From: Podochytrium sp. JEL0797
Taxonomy: Eukaryota > Chytridiomycota > Chytridiomycetes > Chytridiales > Chytriomycetaceae
Direction of reading: 5' to 3'
DNA length: 64,000 bases
Assembly: GCA_027596195.1 (NCBI GenBank)
Contig: JADGJG010000017.1
Location: 1 to 64,000 of the forward strand
Position numbers and translations under genes: made by a program. Shown piece after piece: positions 9,255 to 22,524 of this stretch (position 1 is the first letter of the stretch; each line of letters starts with the position of its first letter). The notes beneath the pieces are model-generated. The model saw nothing but the letters and a program-made list of their open reading frames with translations. It was not told where the DNA came from and made no database searches.

Positions 9255-12200
9255 ATGGCCCCCAAATACCACTCGTCCACCAACATTTCGGCGCCCAGAC
9301 AAAGCAGCGACACTCCGAAGGCACCGCCGCCGCGGATGCAACTGCGCCAGGTTGTTGGTCCAAAAGTCTCCGCCGCTGCCGTCGACGGAACAAACAAAAT
9401 GCTCGTGAGTTTCTTTCAAATGCGACTCCTCCTCCTCTTCCTCCTCACAATTCGCAACAGGTCCTCGCTTCATCCGCCTCGGTCTTTGTCCACTCGTTAC
9501 CCGACCTCAAATGCACCGCGTCGTGGACCGTCAAACATCCCATTGCAACGGTGGCCCTCTCGTCCAAAGCAATGGTGACTCCGATATCGCCTCACTGCTC
9601 AATCGAGATACTCAATTCCTTCATCCGATGATGCCGTGTCCAGATTGCTGTGGCCCATGGATCCTCCGTCTCGATTTTTAAACCTGATGTTGTCGTTCCT
9701 CCCGCGAATTCGGATTCACCGCATTCCACCATTGATCCTGCCGTGTATTCGACTTGCAATTGGATCTTGTGGAAGGATCTTCATATTGATGATGGGAAGG
9801 AAGGCGGAGATTTGTTGCGCCAAGGTCGAAGTCGCGGGTCTGATTCGAAAATGAAGACTCTGGCGGTTTTGGCACTTGATTGGAGTCCTGATGGTGAGAT
9901 CACTCTTCTGAAGTTACGGAATACTGTGTTGAGGCGATTCGATAATGGGTTGCGAATAATCATGCCGTGCTTGGATTCCAAGCTCAAGCGAATTTACGCA
10001 CGCACGCGAACCTAACCATCGGCCATCCTTTGCTTAGGAACCAAGCTGCTGATGGGAGGCAGCCATTTTGCTATCTGGAATCTCACATTCGGTGACTCCG
10101 TTGAAGGATCCGAGCCCATCGCGATTGACTTTGTTCTCTCTTGGAGCTTGGTAGCTTCTTGTCCCGTCAAGAAGATCAAGTATTCCCCAGATGGATCGCT
10201 GTTTGCTTCCGTTGGCGAAGTGAGAACTTTCGAGCTTCTCTATTATATCTAAGCCACTTTTCGACCAATTTTTAGAACGATCGATTCGTCAAAGTATGGT
10301 ACCCGGGCACTAACGCAGTTGGATCGAGTGCCTGCTACGACTTTGTATACCTCACTCACGCGTCCGCTGTCACCAACTTTGAATGGCGACATCAATCCAT
10401 ACCATTCAACAGGTTTCGGACACCCCAAGCCTTAACCCAAAAGAAGTACTCACGAACCAAACTTTTTATCCTTAGTACAACGACCCTCCCCACCAACGCC
10501 CTCCTCACCGTCACAAACCACTCCACCACCCGCATCTGGTGCCAAACCAGCACCATCAACACCATCTCGCACTCCTCCGCAGAGAATCGGTACACCCCCA
10601 CCGCGCAGTTTGAAATGCGGGCGACTGTCGTTCCGGACTTGGGCACCACGAGTCTGCATTGGGTTCAAGGCCGCGCTGTGACGCAAGCCATTGAATCGAG
10701 TGACCGGGGAGGGGAAGGAAACGGTCTCAAATCCGCCTCAAAGGGACGAGGGGCGACAGCCATCAAGGATTACCCGGACATGTTGTTTGGGGTCGGAAAG
10801 GACGGCGGGGTCGTGGTGTGGGGGATTCAAGGGCTCGATGGACACCCGCAGCGGATTCCGAAAGTGTTGGTGGTGTTGAAGACGCAGAGTGGAGTGTTGC
10901 CGGGTGATTATGAAGCGTTTATGGGAGAGGTGGAGACTTTTTGTGACGCGAGTGTGGTGATGGCGTCTGGTGAGTAGTTTTTTTTTCGCGATTCCCCGTT
11001 TCGTTTTTGTTTTGGGCTCTGAGCTGAAATTTTCACTGCCCTCGACCTTCCACCCATCCAACAGCCATCCACTTCCCCGCCGAAATTTCCATCCTTGCGC
11101 GCAGCACGGCCACGGGCCTGTTGAACCTGTATTCCATGAGCCTCGACGAGTTTTTCGGAAGCCCCTGGGCGAACCCGTACCTCCGCCTCGAGCACTCGTG
11201 GTGTGGCCACACGACACCTGTCGCGCGTTTCAGTGTGCATCCGAAACAAAGTGTCGCGGCGAGCGTGTCAGTGGGCGGGGAAGTTAATTTTTATCGGATT
11301 TCAGTGCCACAGGTTTGAAAATACTTGTTGGTTATGCTTTTTTTGATTCTGATCTATTCTTGTGATTATTTCATGTCGATGAAGGTGGCGATTCGCGTGA
11401 ATGAAGGGTTGGACTTGATTTCTCATCAACAAGGGGCGGGGACCACTCCGGTGTTGATTGCGTGGATTCCCAACCGTTGAGTCTCCTTTTCTTTCATTTC
11501 TTTCTTTCACCTGTTAACTCATCTTCCCACCACCGACCACGTAGACGAAATCGCCGTCCTCTGCGACGGCACCCACCTCTTGTTGCAAGAAATTTCACCG
11601 ACCTCCTTGTCCGCAATGGACACGGCGGTTGCATTGCAAGACGCGAATCCGCTGTTCCCCATCACGTTCATTCACGTTGTGCATCACCCTGAGAGGGACG
11701 AGTCGTTGCCTGCTGGAACGGCGGTTTCATACCTCGTGATGGGTGTGTCTCGCGAGGATCAGTGTGTTTATTTCTGGGAGGTTGTGTTTGAAGGTCAGAT
11801 CGCTCTGTTCTTTTCGAAAAGGCCTTGTAGCGTTTTTTGACAGTTTTGTTTTTAGACTCGAAATACCGGTCCAACAAACTGCTCAGCGAATCCTCTTGCA
11901 TCAGCAGCAAGGGAGATGGATCCAACTCGATTGAATTCCTGACGCCCACCAACATGCTTTCGGTCGCGTTTTGTCCGTTTGCCAAAGTGGCCGCGCACGT
12001 GTTTGCGCGTGTCAGTACGGACGGGATGTGCTGCTTGTGGGGGGTGGATTGGGCGTCGGGAGGGGAAGTCAAGTGTGTCAAAGTGGGTGAGTTTGAGATG
12101 GGACAAGGGGTAATGGCGGTGAAGGTGGATGTGTTTGGCAAGTTTGTTGTTGGTAAGACTGCCTTTTTGAAGATTTTTTGTTTCGTTTTGTTGGAGTTCT

Positions 12201-15200
12201 GACGCGCTTTCTTTTTTGGTGTATTTAGCGAGACAGATTGAGGAATCTGAATGGGAAATTGGGGTATGGCAGGGAAGAATTGAGGACGCGGTGTTTAGTC
12301 AAACCTGGAAAAAGACTTGGACGTGAGTTTTTTGTTTCGCGCGGCGAATGAAGCGGCGGTTTTAAAAATCGATTCATCTAGATCCGCAGTTGTCGCATTG
12401 GATATCACTGTGTCTTCAGACGGACAGTCTCTGATTGCGGTTGCCACGAAGTCGGGAGTTGACGTATTTTGTCAAGATCGGCTCAAGGCGTTCAACGCCG
12501 AGGTCGAGTGGATTCAAGTGGCTGAAATGACTGTCCCATGGTAAGACTTGTCCCCTCTCTTTCTCCCTCTCATTTCGCCTTTCTAAACCGCGTGCTTTGT
12601 TTCCAGGGAGGACACAGTGACCCAAATCGCCTGGCTCCAGAATGGCTCTCTCGCCACCATCCTTTCCTCCAAAATCGCCGTCTTCAGCAAATGGAAAGAC
12701 ACCACAACCACCCCTTCCTCCTCCTCCTCCACCAGTACGACTCCCGCAAGCTTGTTCACGGCCGTCTCCACCACGAACGGCCGCTTGCCCGATTACCACC
12801 CGGATTTGCTCGTGCAGTATCTGATTTGGGGGTGAGTTTGATTAATTCCTTTCCCTCGCATCTCGCCCTTTCTGACTTCACGCCCGTCTCTTCAGGAAAT
12901 TCACGTTCATGCAGTTTGTGTTTTCGCTCGTGCACAAGTACAGTAAAGTGATGGATGGGGCTGGGAGGAGGATGCGTGAAGTTCCGAGCGTGTTGTGGAA
13001 GTTTTTTGATGGCGAGGAAGGGAGTGTGGGTGGGGAGGTGAATTACGATGCGCTGTTTATGGAGGCTGGGGAGTCGAGCGGGTAAATGCTCTCGTTTTTT
13101 GGTCTTCCCGTCCAGCGCGTGTCGTTAATTTGCGGATTTTGCAGGGACGCCGAGATTGGCAACTTTACACAAAGCCAATTGGATTTTCTGATAGAAATGA
13201 AAGACGGGCTGGTTTTGCCGCACTTGACTCCCGAGGACCAAGCGAGGCTGTTGGCCATCATGAGCTCGTTTGTGCAGTTGGACCAGCAGAAGCGGTCTGT
13301 GGACGCGAATGGCGGGCGGTTTGTGTTTTTTGCGCGGTTGTTGATGGCGAGTAGTCCGAAGGGGGAGGTGTTGTCGAGTCGCGATATTGCGTGGGCGTTT
13401 TATTCGGATTCGCAGGTGCGTCGAGTTCGAGATGGGGTATTTTTAATTGGCTTCGTTTTCTGACATGCTAGGATTTTGCGCAGGATTTCCTCGTCGATTT
13501 TGTGTCGCAAAGTTTTGGTGGGAAGCCGTTGTGGAAAGACGTCCAATCTCTTGGGATGGGGCTGTGGTTGAAAAACACGGAATCGCTGGTAATATTGCTT
13601 GTTTTTTTACATTGCTTGCTACGAGGCGCTTTTCTCAAACTGCCCACCACCCCAGCGCCGCCAAATCGAAGCCATTGCGCGAAACCTTTACATGTCCAAA
13701 GAAGACAAGGACCCCGTTGACTGCGCCTTGTTCTACATCTGCCTCAAGAAAAAGAATGTGCTGTTTGGCCTGTGGAAACTCGCCTCGAGTCACCCCGAGC
13801 AAGGCGCGATGCTCAAGTTTTTGGCCAATGATTTTTCGGAGGAGCGATGGCAAAAGGCAGCCGTCAAGAACGCGTTTGCGTTGTTGGGAAAGCAGCGTTA
13901 TGGTAATTTTTTTGACTGTACATCGCAATGTCCAGCTGTGTACTAACCGCGTTGGTGCGTGGTATTAGAATACGCGGTAGCCTTCTTCTTGCTCGCGGAT
14001 CGGCTCAAGGACGCGGTGAATGTGTGCTTGAAGCATTTGAAGGACTTGCAGCTCGCCATTGTGCTGTGTCGGTTGTTTGAAGGCGACGAGAGCCCCACTC
14101 TGATTGAGACGCTCAAAACCGCCGTTTTGCCGGAGGCGTTTTGCGAGGGCGATCGGTACATGATTAGCATGGTGTTCACATTGTTGAAGGAGAAGGAGAA
14201 GGCCATCAATTCTACACTGGTTCGTTTGATTGGACCCGTTGTTTCTCAGCCACACAGCATTGCTTATTTTTCACCCTTTCAGATGCCGCTCAACACACTC
14301 ACGGAATCCGCCACCACCGACCTTCCCGCAAAAGACATGATCGACCCGCCCCTCGTGGTCCTCCACGACTACCTCCACAAAACCTACAAAAGCATGCGTG
14401 TCCAAATTGACCCCGTGTCTGCCCTGCAACAGTTCCACTTCCTCTCCGCGAGCAGCACGATTTACGAAAACATGGGGTGTCCCGGTCTTGCCTTGGAGAT
14501 GTTGGAGAAAGCGGCGGAGGTGGGACCTGCGGCTGTTGTGGAGGGGACTGCTGAGGTGGTTGTTGATGCGCCGGTGGTGGTGGGAGCCAAGACTGGGGAC
14601 ACTGTTGACGCGTTTGATTGGGGTGCGCCGGTGTCTGCGCAAGTCGAGGGTTCGGTTGTTCCACAGTCGGGCTCTGGGCCGATGGATTGGGGCGCTCCTG
14701 TGAGTCAGCAACCAGCTACGGGTGGAATGGATTGGGGCGCTCCAGTGAGTCAGCAACCAGCTGCAGGTGGCATGGATTGGGGCGCTCCAGTGAGTCAGCA
14801 ACCTGCATCTGGTGGTATGGATTGGGGCGCGCCGGTGAGCCAGCAACCAGCTGCGGGAGGGATGGATTGGGGGGCACCCGTGAGTCAACAACCTGCCTCT
14901 GGCGGCATGGATTGGGGGGCGCCAGTTCCGACCAAGGCCGTGGATCCAATGGACGAATACGAGGCCTTCAAGTCCACTTTGCAAACCAACGACGAACCCG
15001 ATGAGTTGGAACTACTTGAACGCGAGCTGGAGCTGGCGGAATTGAAGCATTCGGGTGGTGCGAAGCCTGCGGAGCAGGTCGCCGCAACGAACGCCACGAT
15101 CGTTTTGAATGATGAGCAGCAGAAGCGTCTTGCAATGATTCAGGACGCGATTCGCTACCAAAAGTGGAATATGGCCATTCGCATGATTCACAGTCTTTAC

Positions 15201-17907
15201 AAGTCGGTTGCTGTCGTTTCCATGAACATGGACGTTTTGTCGGTGGATCCCGTGTTCAAGGGCTATTTCGACCTTCTTCTGGCAGGCATCAAGAAGCTCG
15301 CAGAGCAGGCGGAGATGCCGTTGGAAGTTATGGATTCAGCCATGACGACGCGTTTTCGCGAGATGGACGCGTTTATTGCGTTCGTTGAGCTTCCGTGTTT
15401 CGCCTCCAACGAGAGAACTGCCGGCGGATTCTCGTCCTTGCTCATCGAAGGATCCAATCATCTGTCTGAACTCGTCTTTTCTGGCGCCGCAGACGCTGAA
15501 TTCACTTCTGTCGACCCCATCATTGACTTTTCCAAGTGAGCTCTGCATTTGAACGTTTCTTTTTGAGGAAATTCTTGACGGCCCATTCTTTGCGCATGTA
15601 GGCGAATTCTCTGGTCAATTGTGCGTTGGTACGAGAAGGAAGACAGTGGATTCACTCCGATCGGGTTGTCCGCCATGTCTTCGACCGCCGCAACCGCCTT
15701 CCTCTCTTTGTCCATCTGTTGTATCAAATCAAAAGACTACAAGGCTATGTGGTGGATCGTCGGTCTCAGCGATCGTTTCTTTGAAGTCCTTGTCGGCGGG
15801 GCAAAAAAGAAGAATCTGAAGCCGTTGCTCATGGACCTGCTTACGCAGCGCGAACCAATCGTTTGTTTCTCGTCTTATTTGGCGTCAAAACGAATGCAAA
15901 ACTGACACCCGCATTACGCGTTTTAGATGCAACCGGACTCGGAGAGCGAGGACGAATCGGATGACGAAGACTATTATGGTGAAGTGTCGGCAGAGAAGGC
16001 CCTCTTGGCGGAAACTTTGCTGTCATCGATTGCGCTTCAGCACATTGGTCTCGACTTTCAGGTCTTTGTTCGTCATTTGAAAGACGGGGGAAGCGCGGAC
16101 GACGCGTATGGATTCTTGTCGGAAGTTGTGTTGACGAAACTCTCGGCGTTGCTTTTCGAAATGCACGAGAATGTGCGATCCAAATGGACAGATGAGACAA
16201 AGTTCAAAGTTGGTAAGTCGCTTGGTCGTTTGATTTCTCGCTCCTCAACGTACTTTAACACCATATTTCCAGCCAAACTGTCCACGTATTTGCTGAACAG
16301 CAATGCAAAAGGAGTGTGGGCGCTCATCAAGAGAACCGCAAATGTGAAAAAGCTGGCGGCATCAATCGTTTCTGTTGACGCGTCCAAAAACCTACCTCCG
16401 ATCGTGAAGGCATCCCCTGACTTGCCTTCCGCGTCGTCAGATGAAGCCCCCACAGCTGAAGTGGAACCTGTCCCGAAGCGATCGATCCAAATTTATAACG
16501 AAAGTGATTACGAGGTGGTCTTCAGAACCAAGGACATCATTGGAACTTTCGCCATCAACCCACTCGATTCCAACTGTTTTGTTGTTGCCATTCATGATCA
16601 GATTGTCGAATTTGACTGTGAAGCGTCTGTCAAATTTTGCTCGGTGAGTTTTTCTAGATTTTTTTCGATTGGGTGCGCCGGCCTGATCCATTTTCGATAG
16701 CGCGAGGAAGTCCTGGCCAAACGACGCGAGTCAGTGGACGACTTGGCAATCAAATCAACGAACAAAAAGTTTTTGGAGCCTCCAAAGAACCCCCAAATTC
16801 AGCGCCACGCCGAGGGCGATGGTTTGAGACGCACTCTCAGTTACGGGTCGATTCAAAAGGCTGCGAAGGACTCAATGATGGATCTGAGGAGGAGAGGTAT
16901 TGAGTGTTGATGTTGCGTCCTTCGGTTTGACTCTTCATTTTCTAGACTCGGATTTGGACAGTGGCCGTCGGGTCCAGCGCGGCGTATCGTCGGTATCTGC
17001 TTTGGAATCCCATCCCAGTTTGAATTATTGTATGTTTGATGCTATAACGGGTGCCGTGGTTAACGTTGTACCCGTTTATCAGACTTGGCGGGTGTTGGCG
17101 ACGGAGTTTCTGAATCGGTGGTCAAACTCTACCAGTTTGGCCAAAAAGGAGATCTCGTCTCATACAGCAGTGGAACGGCGGCGCGTTTCACTAAATGCCG
17201 ATTTGATCCATTTGGCGGTCGTTTTGGGTGCACGGACGCGAAGGGAGACTTGCGCTTGTGGAAGTTTGATTTCACGCAAGCCGCGTTGAACCCGACGCAA
17301 ATCATCAAATGCAACTCGGCCATCACGAATGATTTCGCATTTATCAACTCTTCGTCTCTGATCGCGACGGCTGGTGTTTCGTCGAACGGAAGCAACATTT
17401 GTCTTTGGGACACCCTGCTGCCGCCCCACCGTTCTCGCGTCAACAGCTTCCTTGTGACGGAAGGTGGGGCCTACTCGATTGCACACACGAACAGATACCA
17501 ATCCATTATTTCGGGAGGCAAGAAGGGCGATCTCTGTAAGTTCCAAGTTGTTGTGGCATTCTGATTCTTATTATTTCCGTTCAGTCATCTTCGATGTTCG
17601 TCAAATGAAACACCGCAAGACGTTCCGCGCACACGATAGCACAATCAAATCGCTGTACGTGGACGACGAAAACGGGTTCTTGATTTCTGGCGCTGCGGGA
17701 GGAGACATCAAAGTCTGGGACTTGTCCATGTTTGGCGACGAAAACTGGGGATCCGACGACGCGGCGTTGGCTCGTCAAGGAAGGTTCCCCGGCCACTCGG
17801 AGAAGTTGAGCGGCGTCTCTTCGTACGGCGTGATGCAAATTTCTGTCAATGACAACCGAATTTACGCGTGTGGTGCGGATGGATCGCTTTCGCGTTGCAA
17901 AGTGTGA
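9255..17907 (+). CDS. RAV1: RAV1/DMX-like WD40 protein (RAVE complex, V-ATPase assembly)
   Basis: A very large gene with about 25 short introns (starting near 9405, 9575, 9894, 10220, 10413, 10970, 11313, 11476, 11794, 12153, 12323, 12541, 12832, 13082, 13416, 13589, 13903 and on to 17536) and roughly 2,300-2,400 residues. The N-terminal third has WD40-like blades (KIKYSPDGSLFASVG, DRFVKVWYPG). The middle matches the Rav1p C domain: LWLKNTESL, QIEAIARNLY, DPVDCALFYICLKKKNVLFGLW, YAVAFFLLADRLKDAVNVC. A 15-residue repeat and an acidic region follow. The end carries more WD40 repeats (FDPFGGRFGCTDAKGDLRLW, SGAAGGDIKVWDLSMF), the layout of animal DMXL/rabconnectin-3 rather than the shorter yeast Rav1. 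Known function: reassembly of V1 onto Vo of the vacuolar/endosomal proton pump. AATAAA at about 17924. Confidence 0.88.
14682..14924 (+). repeat. 45-bp coding tandem repeat in the RAV1-like gene
   Basis: Five complete 45-bp units plus a partial sixth encode MDWGAPVSQQPA(A/T/S)GG. A degenerate FDWGAPVSAQ precedes the array. Unit DNA differs at scattered third positions, so the array is not brand new. It sits between the Rav1p C-like region and the C-terminal WD40 part and is probably a flexible linker. Confidence 0.9.
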
Positions 17908-17951
17908 ACAAGTGTTTACGTTACCAAATAAAAAGTTTATTCTTCATCATT

Positions 17952-20900
17952 TCACTTGTAAAACACGCTTGAAACGGAAGCAACGATCCCCGTTCCCAAC
18001 CGCTCAAGCTCCGCCCCCATAGATTCGTAATCCGGAACAACCATCGCCTTCTTCTTGTCCTTCTTCTTTTCTGGAACCTTGGACTTCTTGCCCTTCTTCA
18101 CGCTAACTTCCTCCTCCTCCTCAACCAACGGCTTGACGCAGTACGGAATGTTGACCTTGAACACTTGCTGCGGAAGCACAACCTTCTTGTTCACCAATAC
18201 GCCAATCCGGTCGCCTCCGTTCACGTCGTAAAAGAAGGACATGATATCGCCAAATGCCTTTTGGAGGTCCTGAATGTAGTTTTCGACAGGGTTGAATTCC
18301 TCCAAGAAGCGTTGCAGCGGGTCCTTGTCCTTGGAAACAAGGTTCTTGAACTTGGATTTGCTCTTGGGAAGGAGGGAGTCTTCGTAACCGAGGTTTTCGT
18401 GGTACGTGGAGAGCTTGCTCGCGTCCAGGTGGATGACGTAATCGTAGCCATCGGTTGGGGTCACAAAGATTTTCTGTTTGAGGAACGAATAAGCAACACA
18501 TCATATTGAGAAACAGCAGAAAAACTCACCGCAACATCCTCGTCATCACCGAGAGCAACGCCTTCCTTCAAAATCTTCAACGAAGCCTTCGCCAACTGCT
18601 TCACTCGCTTGAGCACCATCAAACTGGGTCCCGCCTCGGTCCAGAATGTACCCGCCAAATCATCCGACGTGGCCAAACACAACACAGCCTTCCTCTTGGA
18701 AGCCGCCGCGCCATTCTCCTGCTGCTCGTCTCCCTCTTCCCCCTCAGCTCCAGCAAACAAGGCCGCAATTTCACTCCGCTTCTCCGTCGTCAACTGGCCC
18801 TTCTCAAACTCCACCACCACCGGTCCAGCCGCAAAATCAAACTTGCACAACAACTCCAACACACGCATGAACCCCGTGAACGCACACGCGGGAGCTGATG
18901 GGTACGGCGCATGGTCCACAAACACCTTGGTAACGAGAATCTCGATGGCTTCCTCCGAGAAATGGTTCGCGAGCCAGTGTGCGCCCAACCACCGCTTCAC
19001 GAGACGCACTGTTGTGGACAACTGAGTGAACCGGTAGTGCACGTTTTGGAATCGGTGCGAGTGCGACGCGAGGGAGCGGTAGACCCGGTCTACGGCGTGG
19101 AAGCGGGCTGTGGCGGCGGTGATGGTGGGGTAGTCTTCGGTGGCCAGGGCGTCTTTGAGGGACAAGGCAACGAGGGGGAGTTCCATCCCCGTGCGGAGGC
19201 GAGCGCGGAACGAGTATCCAGACGGCATACGAATGTTGAGGAAACCAGAAGTCAGATCTGGGAGATCTGGCTTTGTGACGGTGGCCAAAGATCCCGGGAT
19301 GGCCTGTGCGATGATCTCGGCCATTTTGATGTAGAAGGCGAGTTTCATGTGCTGGATCGAAGGAATCGTGTCGGGCCATTTGTTGGAGGTTTCAAAGTCG
19401 ATGAGCACTTCGAGCTGGTCTTTGAGAATGGGAGTCAAGCGAGTGGTTTCGACTCCAGCGATCGACGGCTGTGGAATAAACACGCTGGATGATCTCAAGC
19501 CCGAAGCGCACGGAGAGACACCAGTCACGTCCAATGGGATTCCTTCAAGAGCTTTGATGGCCTTGGCGAACGCGTTGAAGGCCTCCGTGGCATCCAAAAA
19601 GGTACCCTTCCTCTTCTCCATCGCAGCCTTCGCGTCATCCCCGCCAAACTCCTTCAAGAAGTCAATGAATTGACCACCCCAGAAGCTGATGTCCGACTCT
19701 GGAACGCTGACGTGCCTTCCCACCAGGTAACTCGCCATCTGACCAGTAATGAGAACCTTTCCCTCGGCAGTACCGTCCGTTGGCCACACCACACTCTCCA
19801 CGATGCTTCCGTCGTTGAACCGACGCAACGAAGAACGCGTTCCCCACAGACGACGGAAGTTTTCAATCGCTTTGGGATCCTCTCCACTCGCAGGGCCTTG
19901 CTCGACCAACTCCGAAGCCGTCTCGGGGTTCAAAACGAGGCCGATAAAGACGGCACTCTCCTCGTCGTCTTCGGGGACGGGCTCGTTGATTTCCCAAGAA
20001 GTGGCCGTCGTTTGAGGGTTCACGTCCGAGACTTTGATGAGGTGCGTGCGGTTTTTGATTCCGAGCTTCAAAAGACGCGTGACAAAGTGGGCAAAGAATT
20101 GGCGTTTTGATGGAAAGTCGAGTTCAATGTTGTCCTTGTACGAAGCGAATGCGCTTGGAATTTTGTCGATTCTAAAGAAATGACGTTAGATTCTCAATTT
20201 TGGACATACTGGCAATTACAGCTCTCACCTGACGATAAGATCGTAGTAACCGATGGGCTCAGTCAAGTTTTTCAAAAACAAGGAATCGAATCTGTCGCTC
20301 CCGAGGTCCGTAAACAGCTCCAAGCTGGCTTTTGCTTCAAATTGGAGCTGCACAAGTGGCGTTAGGAGATAAAGAGCAGCGTTCACAATCGTCAACATAC
20401 GTGGTTCAATGTGGAGGCGTTCACGAAGGCAGCCAAGTTGATTCTTCCGGTCGAGTCGACGATTACACAATCAAATTGCTGGGTGAACGATTTCGCAGAG
20501 AACTGAAAGAAAGACGCGGTTAGTTGTGCTGAACACCATATCGAAGAAATCTCCTACGTCAGGGTGGTCAATGGGAAGCCCGTCGGGAGTCATGAAGAGA
20601 GGCTCGTCGGCAAAGTTGTGGTTTGCTGCGCAGCGTCACAAAAACTTCAGCAACACGAAAACAACAAACCAAAAACGCGTCATACATACCCAAAAACTCA
20701 ATCGTCAACTTCATAATCTGATAACTGCTGCAAGATTCTCTCAAGAAAACGCCCGAGCTCTTGTTGACCTTGTTGCCCTCACCCATGAGATACACAATCA
20801 AAAGACTCCACAAGAATCCGCCAAACTGCTCGAGCCCTCTTTGCTTGAGCCACACTTTTCCGAGAGCAACGGCGTCGCGGAAAGCAGGGCAAGACGCTGC

Positions 20901-21907
20901 CTGCTTGTGCAGCGCGTTCAAATGGCTAATCAGCGTCGTGTCCATCAAGATGCTCGAGTTGTAACGCGGGGTAGGGGGAAGATTCGCAACAGCAGCATCA
21001 TCTCCCGATGCGACAGGCCGGTTGTTGTTTCTGCCAGGAGCCAGTTTGTGAACAGGAAACAAGTCGGTCGCAATGACGGGAATGATTCGAATTTTGACGC
21101 CTCCTGGACCACCCAAATGTCCGAATCCGGTCGCCTTGTCTTCTGTGGCACTCGTAATAACAATAACGGGCCTTCGGGGGTCGTTGTTGAAGAGTTCGAA
21201 AGAGAGGTTTTCAAATTGCGGATTTTTGCGGAGAGCGGCGGCAATTACGGCAAGGTAGTAGGCTCTCTTATTGAAGTAGCGGTTGTTGATGTGATCTTTC
21301 TCAGTGAAGATAGACTGGGTGGGTATAAAAACGTTGTGAGCGGATTCCACTGACACCAAAACTTCAGAGTGAAACTCACGCTTGGCATCTGAACAGCAAC
21401 ATCCACATTGATTCCCGACTTTGATTTCGTCACAGTTTTGACCAAGTAACTGCCGGCAATGAAGACCTTTTCGGGAGTTTTGAACGCGAATTTGTATTTG
21501 GTCGAGTTTGGATCTGGAATGGACGGGAATGGGATCTTGATGCCCTGCTTCTTGAGAGACACAATGGCCGGCAGAAGCTCGAGCTCCTTGAGGTCCTTGC
21601 ACGAATCCAACACGGTTTTGATGCCGTGAAGCGCCTTGTCGATGTTGCCCGTCTTGGCATAGTCGAGCGAAACCTCCTTCACGAGTTCCTCAATCTGGAA
21701 ACGCCATACATTAATTGGGGTAAAGAGAATCGCCCTTGGCCTGTGGATCACGATCAATACCTGCAGTCTGAACAAGTTGCTCTGGAACAGGTCCGTGGTT
21801 TCCTTCAATGCCTGGATTTCTGTGTTGGAAGGAGTCTCCATGTTCTGCTTCGATTTCTTGGCAGAAGATGCCCCGGCAATCTCGGACGAGTCGGTGGGTC
21901 GCTTCAT
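17952..21907 (-). CDS. UTP22: UTP22/NOL6 (Nrap) small-subunit processome protein
   Basis: Eight exons (21907-21761, 21694-21380, 21314-20690, 20625-20537, 20502-20401, 20347-20229, 20171-18530, 18473-17952), all phases consistent, encode about 1,186 residues, in the range expected for Nrap proteins. Diagnostic stretches are FRRLWGTRSSLRRFNDGS followed by IVESVVW, the nucleotidyltransferase-like VDVAVQMPS in exon 2, and FDCVIVDSTGRINLAAFVNA followed by a QFEAKASLELF segment. The C-terminus is Lys-rich. Known role: structural component of the 90S pre-ribosome in the nucleolus, with degenerate polymerase-like domains. Intron 4 would be only 34 bp, unusually short. It is tail to tail with the RAV1-like gene, 44 bp apart. 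Confidence 0.9.
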
Positions 21908-22524
21908 GTTGGCGTGAAAAACAAAGATAAAAAAAAAAAAAAAAACTCGAGGCCAAGCCGAGGCGCAAATTTCGCCCCTCTCCCAAACCTCTAAAACAGG
22001 TTAACGGCAGACGAGCATGCAATCTTGTCGGTTTCGTTTCGGATAAACTTTGATGCCTTGGGAAACTTGAGCTCACTCATAACTCCCCACATTTCTCGCG
22101 TCTTCCTTCACGCTGCGGCAGGAATCGCCAAAACATCCCGCACAATTGACTTCGCTTTCCGGTGCTCACCGTGTACCGAATCCGGCGGGAGAATGTTACA
22201 AACTGCTAAACAATGAGAGATCTATTCGTGCAGTGTGGGGGAAGTGGAGTGGAGATCCATTGTCAATGGAAAAGATGCGGCAGGCCCCAGTAAACAGCGA
22301 AAGGAATTTACGATTTGCATTCGATTGCGTGGGATTGCGTGGTTCTCGGAAAACACTTTCGGCAGGCTCTGGTCAGTTTTTGTGAGGGAAGTTTTTTCAC
22401 CGTTTTGGATATCCCCATTCATACTCCAACGAGGTGGCAACGAATTGAGAATCAGTAGGGCGTTGTGAGCAAAGAGTAAGTCTTTATTGTGAGCATTTCT
22501 GATGAGCGCCTTATTCAATCTGTC
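21908..22524. other. Intergenic upstream of UTP22
   Basis: Contains an A14-like run at about 21930-21945 and a block GCCGAGGCGC-AATTTCGC near 21957 that recurs near 23593 upstream of the F-box/LRR gene. No convincing ORF. Confidence 0.5.

Noticed and set aside
14682..14924. CRISPR-like array
   Set aside because: Units are contiguous coding repeats without spacers, inside a eukaryotic gene.
14271..14984. 237-codon minus-strand ORF over the DWGAPV repeat
   Set aside because: A shadow of the tandem repeat in the RAV1-like gene; repetitive His/Ser-rich product with no homology features.
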